64,000 nt of DNA from Thermoplasmata archaeon (GTDB lineage Archaea; Thermoplasmatota; Thermoplasmata; Lutacidiplasmatales; UBA184). Where the stretch lies: NCBI GenBank assembly GCA_027315165.1, contig DAHUYN010000005.1, positions 1 through 64,000 on the forward strand, written 5' to 3'. Under the pieces are notes generated by a model, which saw only the letters and a list, made by a program, of their open reading frames with translations, did no database searches and was not told the DNA's origin. Both the position numbers and the translations under genes were made by a program. Of this stretch, positions 1 through 8,181 are shown piece by piece; position 1 is the first letter of the stretch, and the number at the start of each line of letters is the position of its first letter.

Positions 1-690
1 GGGTCGGCGACGCTTGCTCACGCCGAGAGGGGAAAGGATTCCCGGATTTAGTGCTATTTGCGCGCGGGCACAGAAGGGCCGAGCCTCGCCCTCGCGCCGA
101 TTCCTGCAGGGTTAAGTTACGGGTGGAGGGAGCGGGCAGTACCCGACAAACTCCTCTTCGGGGGCGAACCCCAGGACAACGGGTCGACGGCGGACAGACT
201 AGGTACGGGGTCCAAGCCCCATAGTGTGGACGCCCGCCACTCGCTCGCTCCACCCTTCATCCCTCGTGAAGGGCGGGACCTCTTTCTCGTTGACTAGTTC
301 GCGCTGGACAGCGCTCTTGTACCCGGTCTGCCTCCGGTCGTTGCCGCGCGAGGGGCGCCGAGCGGGAAACGGAACGGTGCGGGCTCCTTCCATCGCGCCC
401 CGATCCAGGGGCGCGGGTGCCGCACCGAAGCTCCCTCCCGCTTCGGCTAGATGGCGAGCGGGGACCTCCCGGCGCTGAACACCTGGGACCGGCTGCCCCC
501 AGGCCTCCCGGGTTTGAACAGTCCCATGTCGTCGGGATGAGTGGACCTCCCGACGATAGACGCCTATGCTGGGTCAACGGCCGACCTCCCTAGTACGAAC
601 AGTTCCCCCGAGGCGGCAGCTTGCCCTTTCTGAAACGGCCCGTCGAGTATCGAAACACTCGCGGCGTTCAGACACAAAGCCGCGCCGGAA
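1..690. other. Non-coding, hairpin-rich region; candidate large structured RNA cut by the left edge
   Basis: No frame here shows the GC3-rich codon pattern of the neighbouring genes, and I recognise no protein. Many perfect or near-perfect inverted repeats are visible: 4-9/21-26, 30-34/39-43, 62-68/91-97, a 13-pair long-range helix 121-134/242-255 with one G-G mismatch, 161-164/169-172, 301-305/310-314, 394-401/408-415, 425-431/440-446, 482-487/498-503, 530-537/548-555, 644-648/657-661 and 661-665/679-683. It lies between the window edge and the TATA box at 698. I could not match it to 16S, 23S, 5S, SRP or RNase P RNA. The strand is undetermined. GC-rich DNA forms hairpins easily, so RNA identity is an inference. 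Confidence 0.4.
434..596. repeat. Short periodic motif, CCTCCC about every 31-42 bases
   Basis: CCTCCC occurs at 434, 465, 504, 546 and 585. The copies at 465, 504 and 585 are followed six bases later by GAACA; the copy at 546 has a degenerate AGACG there. The first copy sits in the 8-base loop of the perfect hairpin 425-446 and the fourth is the 3' arm of the 530-555 hairpin. CCUCC also resembles the anti-Shine-Dalgarno core. Intervening sequences are unrelated, so this is not a tandem duplication. Confidence 0.45.
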
Positions 691-697
691 CGGGGCG

Positions 698-705
698 TAT
701 AAATA
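698..705 (+). promoter_or_regulatory. TATA box for the pilin-like surface protein gene
   Basis: TATAAATA, an excellent archaeal box A. A start about 25 bases downstream would fall near 728, leaving a leader of about 15 bases before the GTG at 744. This supports the start chosen for that gene. Confidence 0.8.
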
Positions 706-743
706 CAGGGCCCACGCGTACTTTGGCTCCGGGAGCCTCGCGC

Positions 744-2276
744 GTGGTTCGCCTTCGTACCATCGGTCAGCGCAGCCGCCGAGCCCGCAAGGGCCAGGTC
801 GCGGCGGTCGCGACGATCCTCGCACTGCTCCTCGTCGTCACCTTCCTCTCGAACTACCTCGTCGAGCAACTGCCACAACAGGTCGCGACGGCCGAGCTCG
901 ATCACGTCCTCCAGGTCGAGAACCAGCTCTCGCGGCTCCAGGCGACGGTCCTCGCGGAGGCGAAGGCCCCCGGTCAGGGGATCACGCTCTCCGCGCCCGT
1001 GACGCTCGGCTCCGCCGCGGTGCCTCCGTTCGGGCCTCCGGCGAGCGGCTCCATCGGTCCCGAGCCGGATTACGTTCGGACCACCTCGAACTACTACGTG
1101 AGCCAGATCGTCCCGAACGAGCCCATCTGGAACTTCGGCTCGACCTGCCTTTCCGGCGGCTCGGGCAAGTGCGCCTCGAGCGGGAACATCGACACCTGGA
1201 ACGTCACCAACAAGAACAACACGAACTTCACGCTCACGGTCAACGGCAACCACAACAGCGTCCAGTACAACATCACGGGCAACAACGACACGATCACGAT
1301 CGACTGGACGGGCGGCGACACGGGCTTCGTCAACTTCGTGATCAACGGCTCCAACGACAACATCATCTACAACAAGGGAGGCTCGGACACGACGAGCCCG
1401 ACGGCCCAGTTCCTCTTCTACGGGCAGTACGACGTCTTCAACTTCAACCCCTCCGGCTCGCACGCGTCGCGGGGCGGGATGTCGCTGTTTGTCGAGTTCA
1501 TCGGCTCGCAGTCGCTGATCTGTCCCTATGGGAACTATTCGAACACGGACCGCGTCGGCGCGCTCGCCTCGGGCGGGAGCAACATCGCGATGTCCGTCGT
1601 CTGGTGGAACGCCCTCGGCTACGTCTCGGGCCCCCACACGCAGACCTACCCCGGTGGCGGCTCGAGCAACGAGTCGATCCGGTGGTACAACGCGAGCGGG
1701 CCCGTCGGCTGTGCCTTTACAAAGCAGTACGCCTCGAACTACGAGAACAGCTTCGGCTCGGGAGTCCTCGTCCGCCTGTACAACCACTACCTCCCCCAGA
1801 CGGACGTCGTCTACGACCAGGGAGCCGTCATCGAGAGCGAGGTCGGGGGCCTCTCGCAGATGGTCAGCGGTCCCGCGCTCACGTTCACGAGGGTCCCACA
1901 GGGCTACTCCGTCGCGCTCACGCTCGTGGACCTCGTGGGCGCGATGCCGTCCGAGACCGGCGTGACGACGGCCGCGGTCTCGACGAAGGTGCTGAGCGTC
2001 TCGTCGGTCACGCTCGAGACCGGCTTCGGCGTCTCCCGGCTCGGCTCGGAGATCTACGTCAACGTGACGACGGCCTATCCGAACGCCTGGATGACCTACT
2101 TCGAGGGCACGACGGGGATCGTGCCCGGCGGACCCGCGTGCACCTCCTCTGTCGCCTACCCCGCTCCGTACTCGTGCCTCAAACCCCCGTCCGGCTCCTT
2201 CTCGACGATCAGCGCCCCGATCTTCGCCCAGGAGGTCACGCTCACGACGCTCACCGTCGAGGTGTCGCTGAGCTGA
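744..2276 (+). CDS. Pilin-like secreted/anchored surface protein
   Basis: About 510 residues from a GTG start chosen because the TATA box lies 46 bases upstream; longer in-frame extensions would run back across the promoter. The N terminus is basic (RRARKGQVAAV) and then strongly hydrophobic for about 20 residues (ATILALLLVVTFLSNYL), the shape of an archaeal type IV pilin/archaellin leader or an N-terminal anchor. The rest is Asn-, Ser-, Thr- and Gly-rich with many N-x-S/T sequons and a few cysteines, typical of a glycosylated extracellular beta-rich protein. It stands alone upstream of purH. No enzymatic motif is seen. It could instead be a generic signal-anchored S-layer associated protein. 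Confidence 0.65.
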   Translation: MVRLRTIGQRSRRARKGQVAAVATILALLLVVTFLSNYLVEQLPQQVATAELDHVLQVENQLSRLQATVLAEAKAPGQGITLSAPVTLGSAAVPPFGPPASGSIGPEPDYVRTTSNYYVSQIVPNEPIWNFGSTCLSGGSGKCASSGNIDTWNVTNKNNTNFTLTVNGNHNSVQYNITGNNDTITIDWTGGDTGFVNFVINGSNDNIIYNKGGSDTTSPTAQFLFYGQYDVFNFNPSGSHASRGGMSLFVEFIGSQSLICPYGNYSNTDRVGALASGGSNIAMSVVWWNALGYVSGPHTQTYPGGGSSNESIRWYNASGPVGCAFTKQYASNYENSFGSGVLVRLYNHYLPQTDVVYDQGAVIESEVGGLSQMVSGPALTFTRVPQGYSVALTLVDLVGAMPSETGVTTAAVSTKVLSVSSVTLETGFGVSRLGSEIYVNVTTAYPNAWMTYFEGTTGIVPGGPACTSSVAYPAPYSCLKPPSGSFSTISAPIFAQEVTLTTLTVEVSLS

Positions 2277-2330
2277 CGTCCCTCTCGACACGCTTATCCC
2301 TCACCCCCGTTCCCTGTAGAGGGTAAGGCC

Positions 2331-3887
2331 GTGGGCTCGGAGTCCCAAGGGCTCGTCCGCCTCCGCCGTGCCCTGCTCTCCGTATCCGACACGACCGGGC
2401 TCGTCGCGCTCGCCCGGCAGCTCTCCGAGCGTTCCGTCGAGCTCCTCGCGACCTCGGGCACCCGGGCCCACCTCGAGCGGGCCTCGCTCAAGGTGCGGCC
2501 CGCGGAGGAGCTCACGGGCATCGGCGACTGGTTCGGCGGTCGGATCAAGACCCTCCACCCGGGCCTCCTCGGGGGCATCCTCGCCCCGCGGACCGAGGCC
2601 GGCGCGGCGGAGCTCGCGAGCCGCAACCTCCTGCCGATCGATCTCGTCGTCGTCAACTTCTACCCGTTCGCGCACCACCTCTCGGAGAGCCCGGGCGCGA
2701 CCGACGCGGAGGAGTTCATCGACGTCGGCGGCGTCACGCTCGCCCGGGCCGCGGCGAAGAACCACGCGAGCGTCGCGGTCGTCTCGGACCCCTCGGACTA
2801 TCCCGAGCTCGCCCGGGATCTCGACGAGTTCGGCGGCGCGACGACCTCGGCGACGCGACGGCGGCTCGCGCGCGCCGCGTTCGCGAGAACGAGCGCCTAC
2901 GACCGGGCGATCGCCACGCACCTCGCGGGCGCCGCGACCGCGGAGGCCTCTCCCGAGTCCCTCTCGTTCGAGCGCGAGCCCCTCGAGCTCCGCTACGGCG
3001 AGAACCCGCACCAGCGGGCCGCCGTCTACCGGCTCCGCGCGGGACCCCCGATGGAGCCGGCGGCGCTCCGCTCGCTCAAGGGGTCGTCGCTCTCGTTCAC
3101 GAACCTCCTCGACCTCGACACCGCGGCCGGCGTCGTCGCCGAGCTCGACCGGCCCGCTGCGGCGGTCGTCAAGCATGCGACCCCCTGCGGGGTCGCGACC
3201 GGCGCGACGCTCTCGGAGGCCCTCGCGGGGGCGATCGCGACCGACCCGGTGGCCCGCTACGGGTGCGTCGTCGCGGTGAACCGGCCGCTGACGGTCGACG
3301 CCGTGGCCGAGCTCCACGGGGTCTTCGTCGACCTCCTGGCCGCGCCGGCGTTCGCGCCAGAGGCGCTGGCCGCTCTCGAGAAGCGCCCGAAGCTCAAGGT
3401 CGTCGAGCTCTCCCCGCTCCCCGAAGGGGTGCAGTGGGAATCGAAAGGGGCGCTCGGACGCCTCCTGCTCCAGGAGGTCGACCGGAGGCCCCTCGTGCCG
3501 ACGGACCTCAGGCTCGTGACGACGCACCGGGCGACCGAGGCGGAGCTCGACTCGCTCGGCTTCGCCTGGAAGGTCGTGCGCCACGCGAAGTCGAACGCCG
3601 TCGTCCTCGCGCACGGCGCCGTCGTTGTCGGGATCGGCTCCGGCCAGCCGACGCGCGTGAAGGCCGTCGAGCTCGCCCTCGAGGTCGCCGGCCCAAGGGC
3701 CCAGGGAGCGGTCCTCGCCTCCGACGCGTTCTTCCCGTTCGCCGACGGCGTCGAGGCGGCCGCCGCCGCCGGCGTGACGGCCATCCTCCAGCCTGGGGGG
3801 AGCCTGCGCGATCCCGAGGTGATCGCCGCGGCGGAGCGCGCGGGCGTCGCGATGTACCTGACGGGCTGGCGCGTCTTCCGGCACTAG
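2331..3887 (+). CDS. purH: Bifunctional AICAR formyltransferase / IMP cyclohydrolase
   Basis: 518 residues, the normal PurH length. It catalyses the last two steps of IMP synthesis: formylation of AICAR and ring closure. The N-terminal MGS-like cyclohydrolase domain (about 1-140) has LLSVSDTTG, GGRIKTLHPGLLGG and VVNFYPF; the formyltransferase domain shows LRYGENPHQ, VVKHATPCG (the Lys-His pair) and SDAFFPFADG, ending in TGWRVFRH. The GTG start follows a weak TATA-like CTTATC near 2292. Most archaea use PurP and PurO instead of PurH, so this gene was probably acquired by transfer or is lineage-specific. PurC is encoded 13 kb away. Confidence 0.97.
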   Translation: MGSESQGLVRLRRALLSVSDTTGLVALARQLSERSVELLATSGTRAHLERASLKVRPAEELTGIGDWFGGRIKTLHPGLLGGILAPRTEAGAAELASRNLLPIDLVVVNFYPFAHHLSESPGATDAEEFIDVGGVTLARAAAKNHASVAVVSDPSDYPELARDLDEFGGATTSATRRRLARAAFARTSAYDRAIATHLAGAATAEASPESLSFEREPLELRYGENPHQRAAVYRLRAGPPMEPAALRSLKGSSLSFTNLLDLDTAAGVVAELDRPAAAVVKHATPCGVATGATLSEALAGAIATDPVARYGCVVAVNRPLTVDAVAELHGVFVDLLAAPAFAPEALAALEKRPKLKVVELSPLPEGVQWESKGALGRLLLQEVDRRPLVPTDLRLVTTHRATEAELDSLGFAWKVVRHAKSNAVVLAHGAVVVGIGSGQPTRVKAVELALEVAGPRAQGAVLASDAFFPFADGVEAAAAAGVTAILQPGGSLRDPEVIAAAERAGVAMYLTGWRVFRH

Positions 3888-3904
3888 CCCGGCCGGGCGC
3901 CTCG

Positions 3905-4753
3905 CTACTCCCGCCAGGAGAACGCGGGACCGTCGTCGGCCGGACGACGCGGCGGCGCGAGCGTGAGGGCGCGCCGGACGATCGGGCTCCCGAGGAGCCC
4001 GAGGACGCGCAGCGCCCCCCACCACGCCGGGACCGAGACCCGGGGTCGGGGTCGATCGATCAGGCGCACGACCCGCTCGGCGACGACGCCCGGCTCGATC
4101 ACGAACCTCGGGTGCCGTCGTGCGACGGACTCGAGCGGCGGCGTGGCCTCGCCGGGGCGCCGTCCGAGCTCGGTCCGGACGAAGATCGGCTCGACGACGG
4201 AGGCGCGGATTCCGCGCTCGCGGAGCTCGAGGTCGAGCGAGGCGGCGAGTGCGCGGAGCGCCGCCTTCGTCGAGGCGTAGGCGGCGAGCCGTGGGGGCGG
4301 AAAGTCGGCGGCGCCGCTCCCGAGGAAGATGAGGTGGCCGTGGCCGGCCTCGAGAAGCCCGGGTAGGAAGGCGCGGGCGATAGCGACGGGCGCCTCGAGG
4401 TTCACGCGAAGCGTCTCCGAGAGCTCGCCGGGCCCGAGCCGCTCGAAGCGTCCGGCCCGCGCGACCCCGGCGTTGAGGATCACCGCGTGCGGGGTCCCGA
4501 CGGCGGCGTCGACGGCCCGGACCAGACGGTTCGCCACCTCCGGGTCGGCCAGGTCGAGCGCGACGCCGTCCGCGCGGCCACCCGCCTCACGGAGGCTCGC
4601 GACGGCCCGGGCGACCCGCTCGGGGTCCTTCCCCGTGAGGAACACGGGAACGCCGCGCACGGCGAGCGCCCCGGCGATCGCTCGACCGATGCCTCGGGTC
4701 CCCCCCGTGACGACCGCGGGAGTGGCCGACGGTCCCGGCCCGGCGCCGACCAT
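3905..4753 (-). CDS. Short-chain dehydrogenase/reductase
   Basis: 282 residues. A classical SDR with a Rossmann fold: TGGTRGIG cofactor loop near residue 17, LNAG in the central strand, a catalytic serine in the GSGAA segment and the YASTK Tyr-x3-Lys pair. The C-terminal tail is Arg/Pro-rich and extended. The ATG start places the cofactor motif at the usual position. It ends 17 bases from the convergent purH stop and follows the thioredoxin gene by 14 bases on the same strand, so the two are probably co-transcribed. The substrate cannot be read from sequence. Confidence 0.9.
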   Translation of the reverse strand: MVGAGPGPSATPAVVTGGTRGIGRAIAGALAVRGVPVFLTGKDPERVARAVASLREAGGRADGVALDLADPEVANRLVRAVDAAVGTPHAVILNAGVARAGRFERLGPGELSETLRVNLEAPVAIARAFLPGLLEAGHGHLIFLGSGAADFPPPRLAAYASTKAALRALAASLDLELRERGIRASVVEPIFVRTELGRRPGEATPPLESVARRHPRFVIEPGVVAERVVRLIDRPRPRVSVPAWWGALRVLGLLGSPIVRRALTLAPPRRPADDGPAFSWRE

Positions 4754-4767
4754 CGGCGCGAAGCCTC

Positions 4768-5112
4768 CTAGGCGAAGGAGAAGTAGCGCTTGAGGACCGA
4801 GCGGAACTCGGTCGCGCCGCCGAGCGCACCGATCTCCCGACCCTTCTCGCGCCCCTGCTCGACGAAGACGTAGGTCGGGATCGAGTGGATCCCGTAGGAG
4901 CGGGCGACCTGGTCGGACTCGTCGACGTTCACCTTGGCGAACTTCACGCGACCCTTGAGGCTCTCCGACAGCTGCTCGAGCACCGGCTCGGCCGTACGGC
5001 ACGGCGCGCACCAGTCCGCGTAGAAGTCGACGACGACGGGGAGCGAGGAGCGGATCACCTCGCGGTCGAACGTCTCGTCGGTCACGAGCACGACGGTCGG
5101 AAGCTCCGTCAC
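4768..5112 (-). CDS. trxA: Thioredoxin
   Basis: 114 residues with a complete thioredoxin fold and the WCAPC active site in the VDFYADWCAPC context, followed by KVNVDES and the cis-proline segment SIPTYVF. A cytoplasmic disulfide reductase. The GTG start follows a TATA-like element (CTTAAAAG on this strand) about 38 bases upstream, in a 70-base gap shared with the divergent mutY. The downstream SDR is probably in the same transcript. No partner thioredoxin reductase is in the window. Confidence 0.96.
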   Translation of the reverse strand: MTELPTVVLVTDETFDREVIRSSLPVVVDFYADWCAPCRTAEPVLEQLSESLKGRVKFAKVNVDESDQVARSYGIHSIPTYVFVEQGREKGREIGALGGATEFRSVLKRYFSFA

Positions 5113-5144
5113 GAGAGGTCCTCGGACGGCTCGACCTCGATGGG

Positions 5145-5160
5145 GCTTTTAAGCGTATAG
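5145..5160. promoter_or_regulatory. Shared divergent promoter region of trxA and mutY
   Basis: The self-complementary core GCTTTTAAGC (read GCTTAAAAGC on the other strand), plus the adjacent GTATAG, lies 33-38 bases from each start codon. A single symmetric AT-rich element may serve both directions. Confidence 0.5.
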
Positions 5161-5182
5161 TCGGTCGTGCAGGCGAGGGCGT

Positions 5183-6253
5183 GTGCCCGCAAGGCAGAAG
5201 GGCCGAAGGTCGAGGGCCGCGCGGCTCCTCGCGTGGTACGACCGGCAGGCGCGACCCCTGCCGTGGCGCCGCGACGTCGACCCCTACCGCCGCTGGGTCG
5301 CCGAGATCCTGCTCCAGCAGACGCGCGTCGCGCAGGCGACCCGCTACTACGAGCGGTTCCTCGACGCGTTCCCGACGGTCGAGCGGCTCGCGCGAGCGCC
5401 CGTCGGCCGCGTGCTCAAGCGGTGGGAGGGCGCGGGCTACTACGCGAGGGCCCGGCACCTGCACGACGCGGCCCGACGTGTGGTCGCGGCCGGCGGCTTC
5501 CCCCACGACGCGGCCGGCTGGCGGGAGCTCCCCGGGGTCGGTCCCTACACGGCCGCCGCGCTCGCGAGCCTTCTCGACGGGGAGCCGGTCGTGGCCCTCG
5601 ACGCGAACGGGCTGCGCGTCGCCGCCCGCTGGACGCTCGAGCGAGGGGACGCGAGAGCGCCGCAAGCTCGGGCGCGCCTCGAGGCGGCGCTCCGTGCGGA
5701 GCTCCCCCCGCGCCGGGCGGGCGACTTCAACGAGGCGCTGATGGAGCTCGGGGAGACGCTCTGCCGACCCCGCGCGCCGCGGTGCTCGGCCTGCCCGGTC
5801 GGGCAGGACTGTCGGGCCTTCCTCGAGCTCGCCGAGCCCGGGTCGATCCCGGTCCGACGACGGGTCCGCGAGCGCCCGCACGTCGTCGCGGCCGTCGCGA
5901 TCGTCGAGCACGAGGGCCGCTGGCTGGTCCAGCGTCGCGCGCCGCGAGGGCTCCTGGGCGGGCTCTGGGAGTTCCCTGGGGGAAAACTCCGCGTCGGCGA
6001 GGCCCCGTCCGACGGCTGCCGTCGCGAGCTCCTCGAGGAGACCGGGCTCGACCTCGGCCCGTGGGAGCCGGTCGGTACGGTGCGGCACGACTACAGCCAC
6101 TTCACGGTGGAGCTGCACGCGTTCCGGCACCGTCTTCGCATCGCCTCGGCGCCGGCCGTTCCCGGGACGGCCCGGTGGGTCTCGCGAAAGGAGTTCGAGC
6201 GGCTCCCGAGGCCCCGGGCGACCTCCAAGGTCGCCGCCCTCCTCGCCCCCTAG
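5183..6253 (+). CDS. mutY: A/G-specific adenine DNA glycosylase with C-terminal Nudix domain
   Basis: 356 residues, full-length MutY. It removes adenine mispaired with 8-oxoguanine. The HhH-GPD glycosylase domain (about 1-215) has EILLQQTRV with the catalytic Glu, LPGVGPYTA as the hairpin and VALDANGLR with the catalytic Asp. A 4Fe-4S cluster follows: Cys-x6-Cys-x2-Cys-x5-Cys. From about residue 230 there is an 8-oxoG recognition domain whose Nudix box is intact (FPGGKLRVGE then RRELLEETGL), which is unusual because many MutY Nudix domains are degenerate. GTG start after the shared divergent promoter. Confidence 0.96.
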   Translation: MPARQKGRRSRAARLLAWYDRQARPLPWRRDVDPYRRWVAEILLQQTRVAQATRYYERFLDAFPTVERLARAPVGRVLKRWEGAGYYARARHLHDAARRVVAAGGFPHDAAGWRELPGVGPYTAAALASLLDGEPVVALDANGLRVAARWTLERGDARAPQARARLEAALRAELPPRRAGDFNEALMELGETLCRPRAPRCSACPVGQDCRAFLELAEPGSIPVRRRVRERPHVVAAVAIVEHEGRWLVQRRAPRGLLGGLWEFPGGKLRVGEAPSDGCRRELLEETGLDLGPWEPVGTVRHDYSHFTVELHAFRHRLRIASAPAVPGTARWVSRKEFERLPRPRATSKVAALLAP

Positions 6254-6307
6254 CGGGAACCCGGGGGTCGCGGGAGGTCCGCCCTCCCCCGGACCGCCGA
6301 CGTGGGG

Positions 6308-7723
6308 CTACTTTCGGCCCTGCGGTCCGGCGTCCGCTACGCCGTCGAGGTCGCCCGCCGGGGGTGGATACAGCTTTCCCGGGTTGAGGATCCCGTCCGG
6401 GTCGCAGGCGCGCTTGACCTCCCGCAGGAGCCGGAGGCCGGTGGCCCCGAGTTCCTCTCGAAGGAACCGGGGCTTCACGAGCCCGATCCCGTGCTCGGCG
6501 CTCACCGTGCCGCCGAGCTCGAGGCAGGCGTGGAGCAGCCGCGCGCGGACGCGCTCGCCTTCGACGCTGCCCGGCGCGACGACGAGATTCGGATGGAGGC
6601 TCGCCTCACCGAGGTGGGCGAAGGTCACCGACCGGACCCCTTCCTCGGCTGCGATCGCCCCGAGCCGGGCGAGCATCTCGTCGAGCCGGGAGAGCGGTAC
6701 CGCAAGGTCCTCGCGGAGGCGATTCCCGAGCTCTCGGTCGAGCGCGACGCCGCTCTCGCCCCGCACCGTCCACAACCGGTCGGCCTCGGGGAACACGAGC
6801 GGGTCGCTCGTGACGCCGCCGGCCGCGAGCGCCGTGACGAGCCGGGCGAGGCGGGCCTCCTCCTCGACCTCGTCGGAGCTCTCCACCTCGAGGAGCAGGA
6901 GAGGCGACCCGCCCGGGAGCCGCGCGCCGGGCGTCCGGGCGAGCGCCGCCGCGCACTCGGCGTCGAGGTACTCGACGGCCGAGAGCCCGGCGGTCGCCGG
7001 CGGGAGGAGCGACGCGACGAGCCGGCCGAGGCGCACGCCGCCGGGCAGCGGTACGACGAGCCCCATCCGCCGCCCCGGCCGGGGCGCCAGCGCGAGCGTC
7101 ACCTCCGTCACGAGGCCGAGCGTACCCTCCGAACCGACGAGGAGGCCTAGGAGATCGGGTCCGACCGAGCGCTTCGCCGCGCGCGAGCCCGCCCGCAGCA
7201 GCTCCCCGGTCCCGAGAACGGCCTCGAGCCCGCGCACCCATCGGCGCGTCGGGCCGTAGGCGAACGACCGGGGGCCGGAGGCGTTCGTCGCGACGTTCCC
7301 GCCGATCGTCGACGAGCGCCACGAGCCCGGGTTCGGTGGGAAGAAGAGGCCGTGGGCGGCCAGGGCGACGTTCAGCTCGTAGTTCACGACGCCCGGCTGG
7401 ACGCGGGCGACCCGGTCGACCGGGTCGACCTCGAGAAGCTGGCCGAGCCCCGACAGGTCGACGACGACCGACCCTTCGGTCGCGACCGACTCGCCATCGA
7501 GCGACGTGCCGCCGCCTCGGGGGATGAGCGGGATGCGATGGCGTCGCGCCCACGCGACGAGCGCGAGGACGGCCGACGTCCCCGTGACCGTGACGACCCC
7601 GGCGGGCGACCCGGGAAAGTGCGACCGGTCGCGGCCGAGCGTCTCGAGCGAGGCGGGGCTCTCCGAGAGCGCGATCCCCTCGAGGCTCGCGAGCTCGTCG
7701 CGCGCCTCGCTCCCGAGCGACAC
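6308..7723 (-). CDS. FAD-linked oxidase of the GlcD / D-lactate dehydrogenase family
   Basis: 471 residues. The N-terminal FAD-binding type 4 domain shows PRGGGTSLDG and STIGGNVATNASG, and the C-terminal FAD-oxidase domain ends SAEHGIGLVKPRFL and DPDGILNPGKLYP, all family hallmarks. It should oxidise a 2-hydroxy acid such as glycolate or D-lactate. The metal/substrate loop usually written HxGDGNxH reads HLGEASLHPN here, so the Asp and Asn are changed, which may alter substrate or acceptor. No GlcE or GlcF subunit genes are adjacent. GTG start. Confidence 0.88.
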   Translation of the reverse strand: MSLGSEARDELASLEGIALSESPASLETLGRDRSHFPGSPAGVVTVTGTSAVLALVAWARRHRIPLIPRGGGTSLDGESVATEGSVVVDLSGLGQLLEVDPVDRVARVQPGVVNYELNVALAAHGLFFPPNPGSWRSSTIGGNVATNASGPRSFAYGPTRRWVRGLEAVLGTGELLRAGSRAAKRSVGPDLLGLLVGSEGTLGLVTEVTLALAPRPGRRMGLVVPLPGGVRLGRLVASLLPPATAGLSAVEYLDAECAAALARTPGARLPGGSPLLLLEVESSDEVEEEARLARLVTALAAGGVTSDPLVFPEADRLWTVRGESGVALDRELGNRLREDLAVPLSRLDEMLARLGAIAAEEGVRSVTFAHLGEASLHPNLVVAPGSVEGERVRARLLHACLELGGTVSAEHGIGLVKPRFLREELGATGLRLLREVKRACDPDGILNPGKLYPPPAGDLDGVADAGPQGRK

Positions 7724-7771
7724 GGCCGTATCGTACTCGCGCCCGCCCTTACCGCCTCCGGGGGGAGCGGC

Positions 7772-8167
7772 TCAGGGCGACTCCGCGGCCTTCTCGCTCG
7801 AGGGCGGCGAGCGGGTCGGCGGGTCGAGGACCTCGACGAGCTCGTGCACCGCGAACGGTCGACGCAGCAGTCCGGTGACGCCGAGGGCCCGGGCGTGAGC
7901 CTCGATCTGGGGCGAACGGCTGGGCGTCAACAGGATGACCTGGGCGTTCGGATGGGCTCGCGTCCAGGCGCGGAGCGCGTCGGCCCATCGCGGCTCTTCG
8001 AGGTCGGCATCGACGAGGAGCACCGGGTCGCCGCCGTCCGTGGGGATCTCCCGCAGCACCTCGGGCCCGAACCCCTCGGCAACGACCCGGTGGTGGTGGA
8101 GTCGTACGAGCCCCCGGAGGAGGAGACGCGTCTCGTCCGTCCCCCCGGCGATCGCGACGTGCTTCAT
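7772..8167 (-). CDS. Single-domain receiver-like (CheY-type) protein, probably degenerate
   Basis: 131 residues with the alpha/beta pattern of a response regulator receiver and no output domain. The phosphoacceptor Asp is present in VLLVDADLEE (about residue 54) and LLTPS fits the conserved Thr/Ser strand. The first-strand acidic pair is replaced by Gly-Gly (VAIAGGTDE) and the conserved Lys before Pro is Arg (LRRPF), so phosphorylation chemistry is doubtful. The upstream side holds a strikingly ordered inverted-repeat structure (8182-8280), which would lie in the leader of this mRNA. No histidine kinase is nearby. Confidence 0.7.
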   Translation of the reverse strand: MKHVAIAGGTDETRLLLRGLVRLHHHRVVAEGFGPEVLREIPTDGGDPVLLVDADLEEPRWADALRAWTRAHPNAQVILLTPSRSPQIEAHARALGVTGLLRRPFAVHELVEVLDPPTRSPPSSEKAAESP

Positions 8168-8181
8168 GCCTGTCGGCCCGT

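Noticed and set aside
1-300. RNase P RNA or 23S rRNA 3' end at the left edge
   Set aside because: CACAGAAGGGCC at about 69-80 recalls a conserved RNase P element, but the expected upstream GATGAA region and CR-I are absent; AGTACGAAC near 592 recalls the sarcin-ricin loop but lacks AGTACGAGAGGA.
434-596. CRISPR array
   Set aside because: The repeated unit is only six to seven bases with a loosely placed second block; spacer-like intervals vary and there are no cas1/cas2 genes.
564-2326. Long open frames on the other frames and strand over the pilin-like gene
   Set aside because: Absence of stops is expected at this GC content; they are Arg/Asp/Gly-rich and lack domain motifs, while the 744-2276 frame has a promoter, a signal-like segment and sequons.
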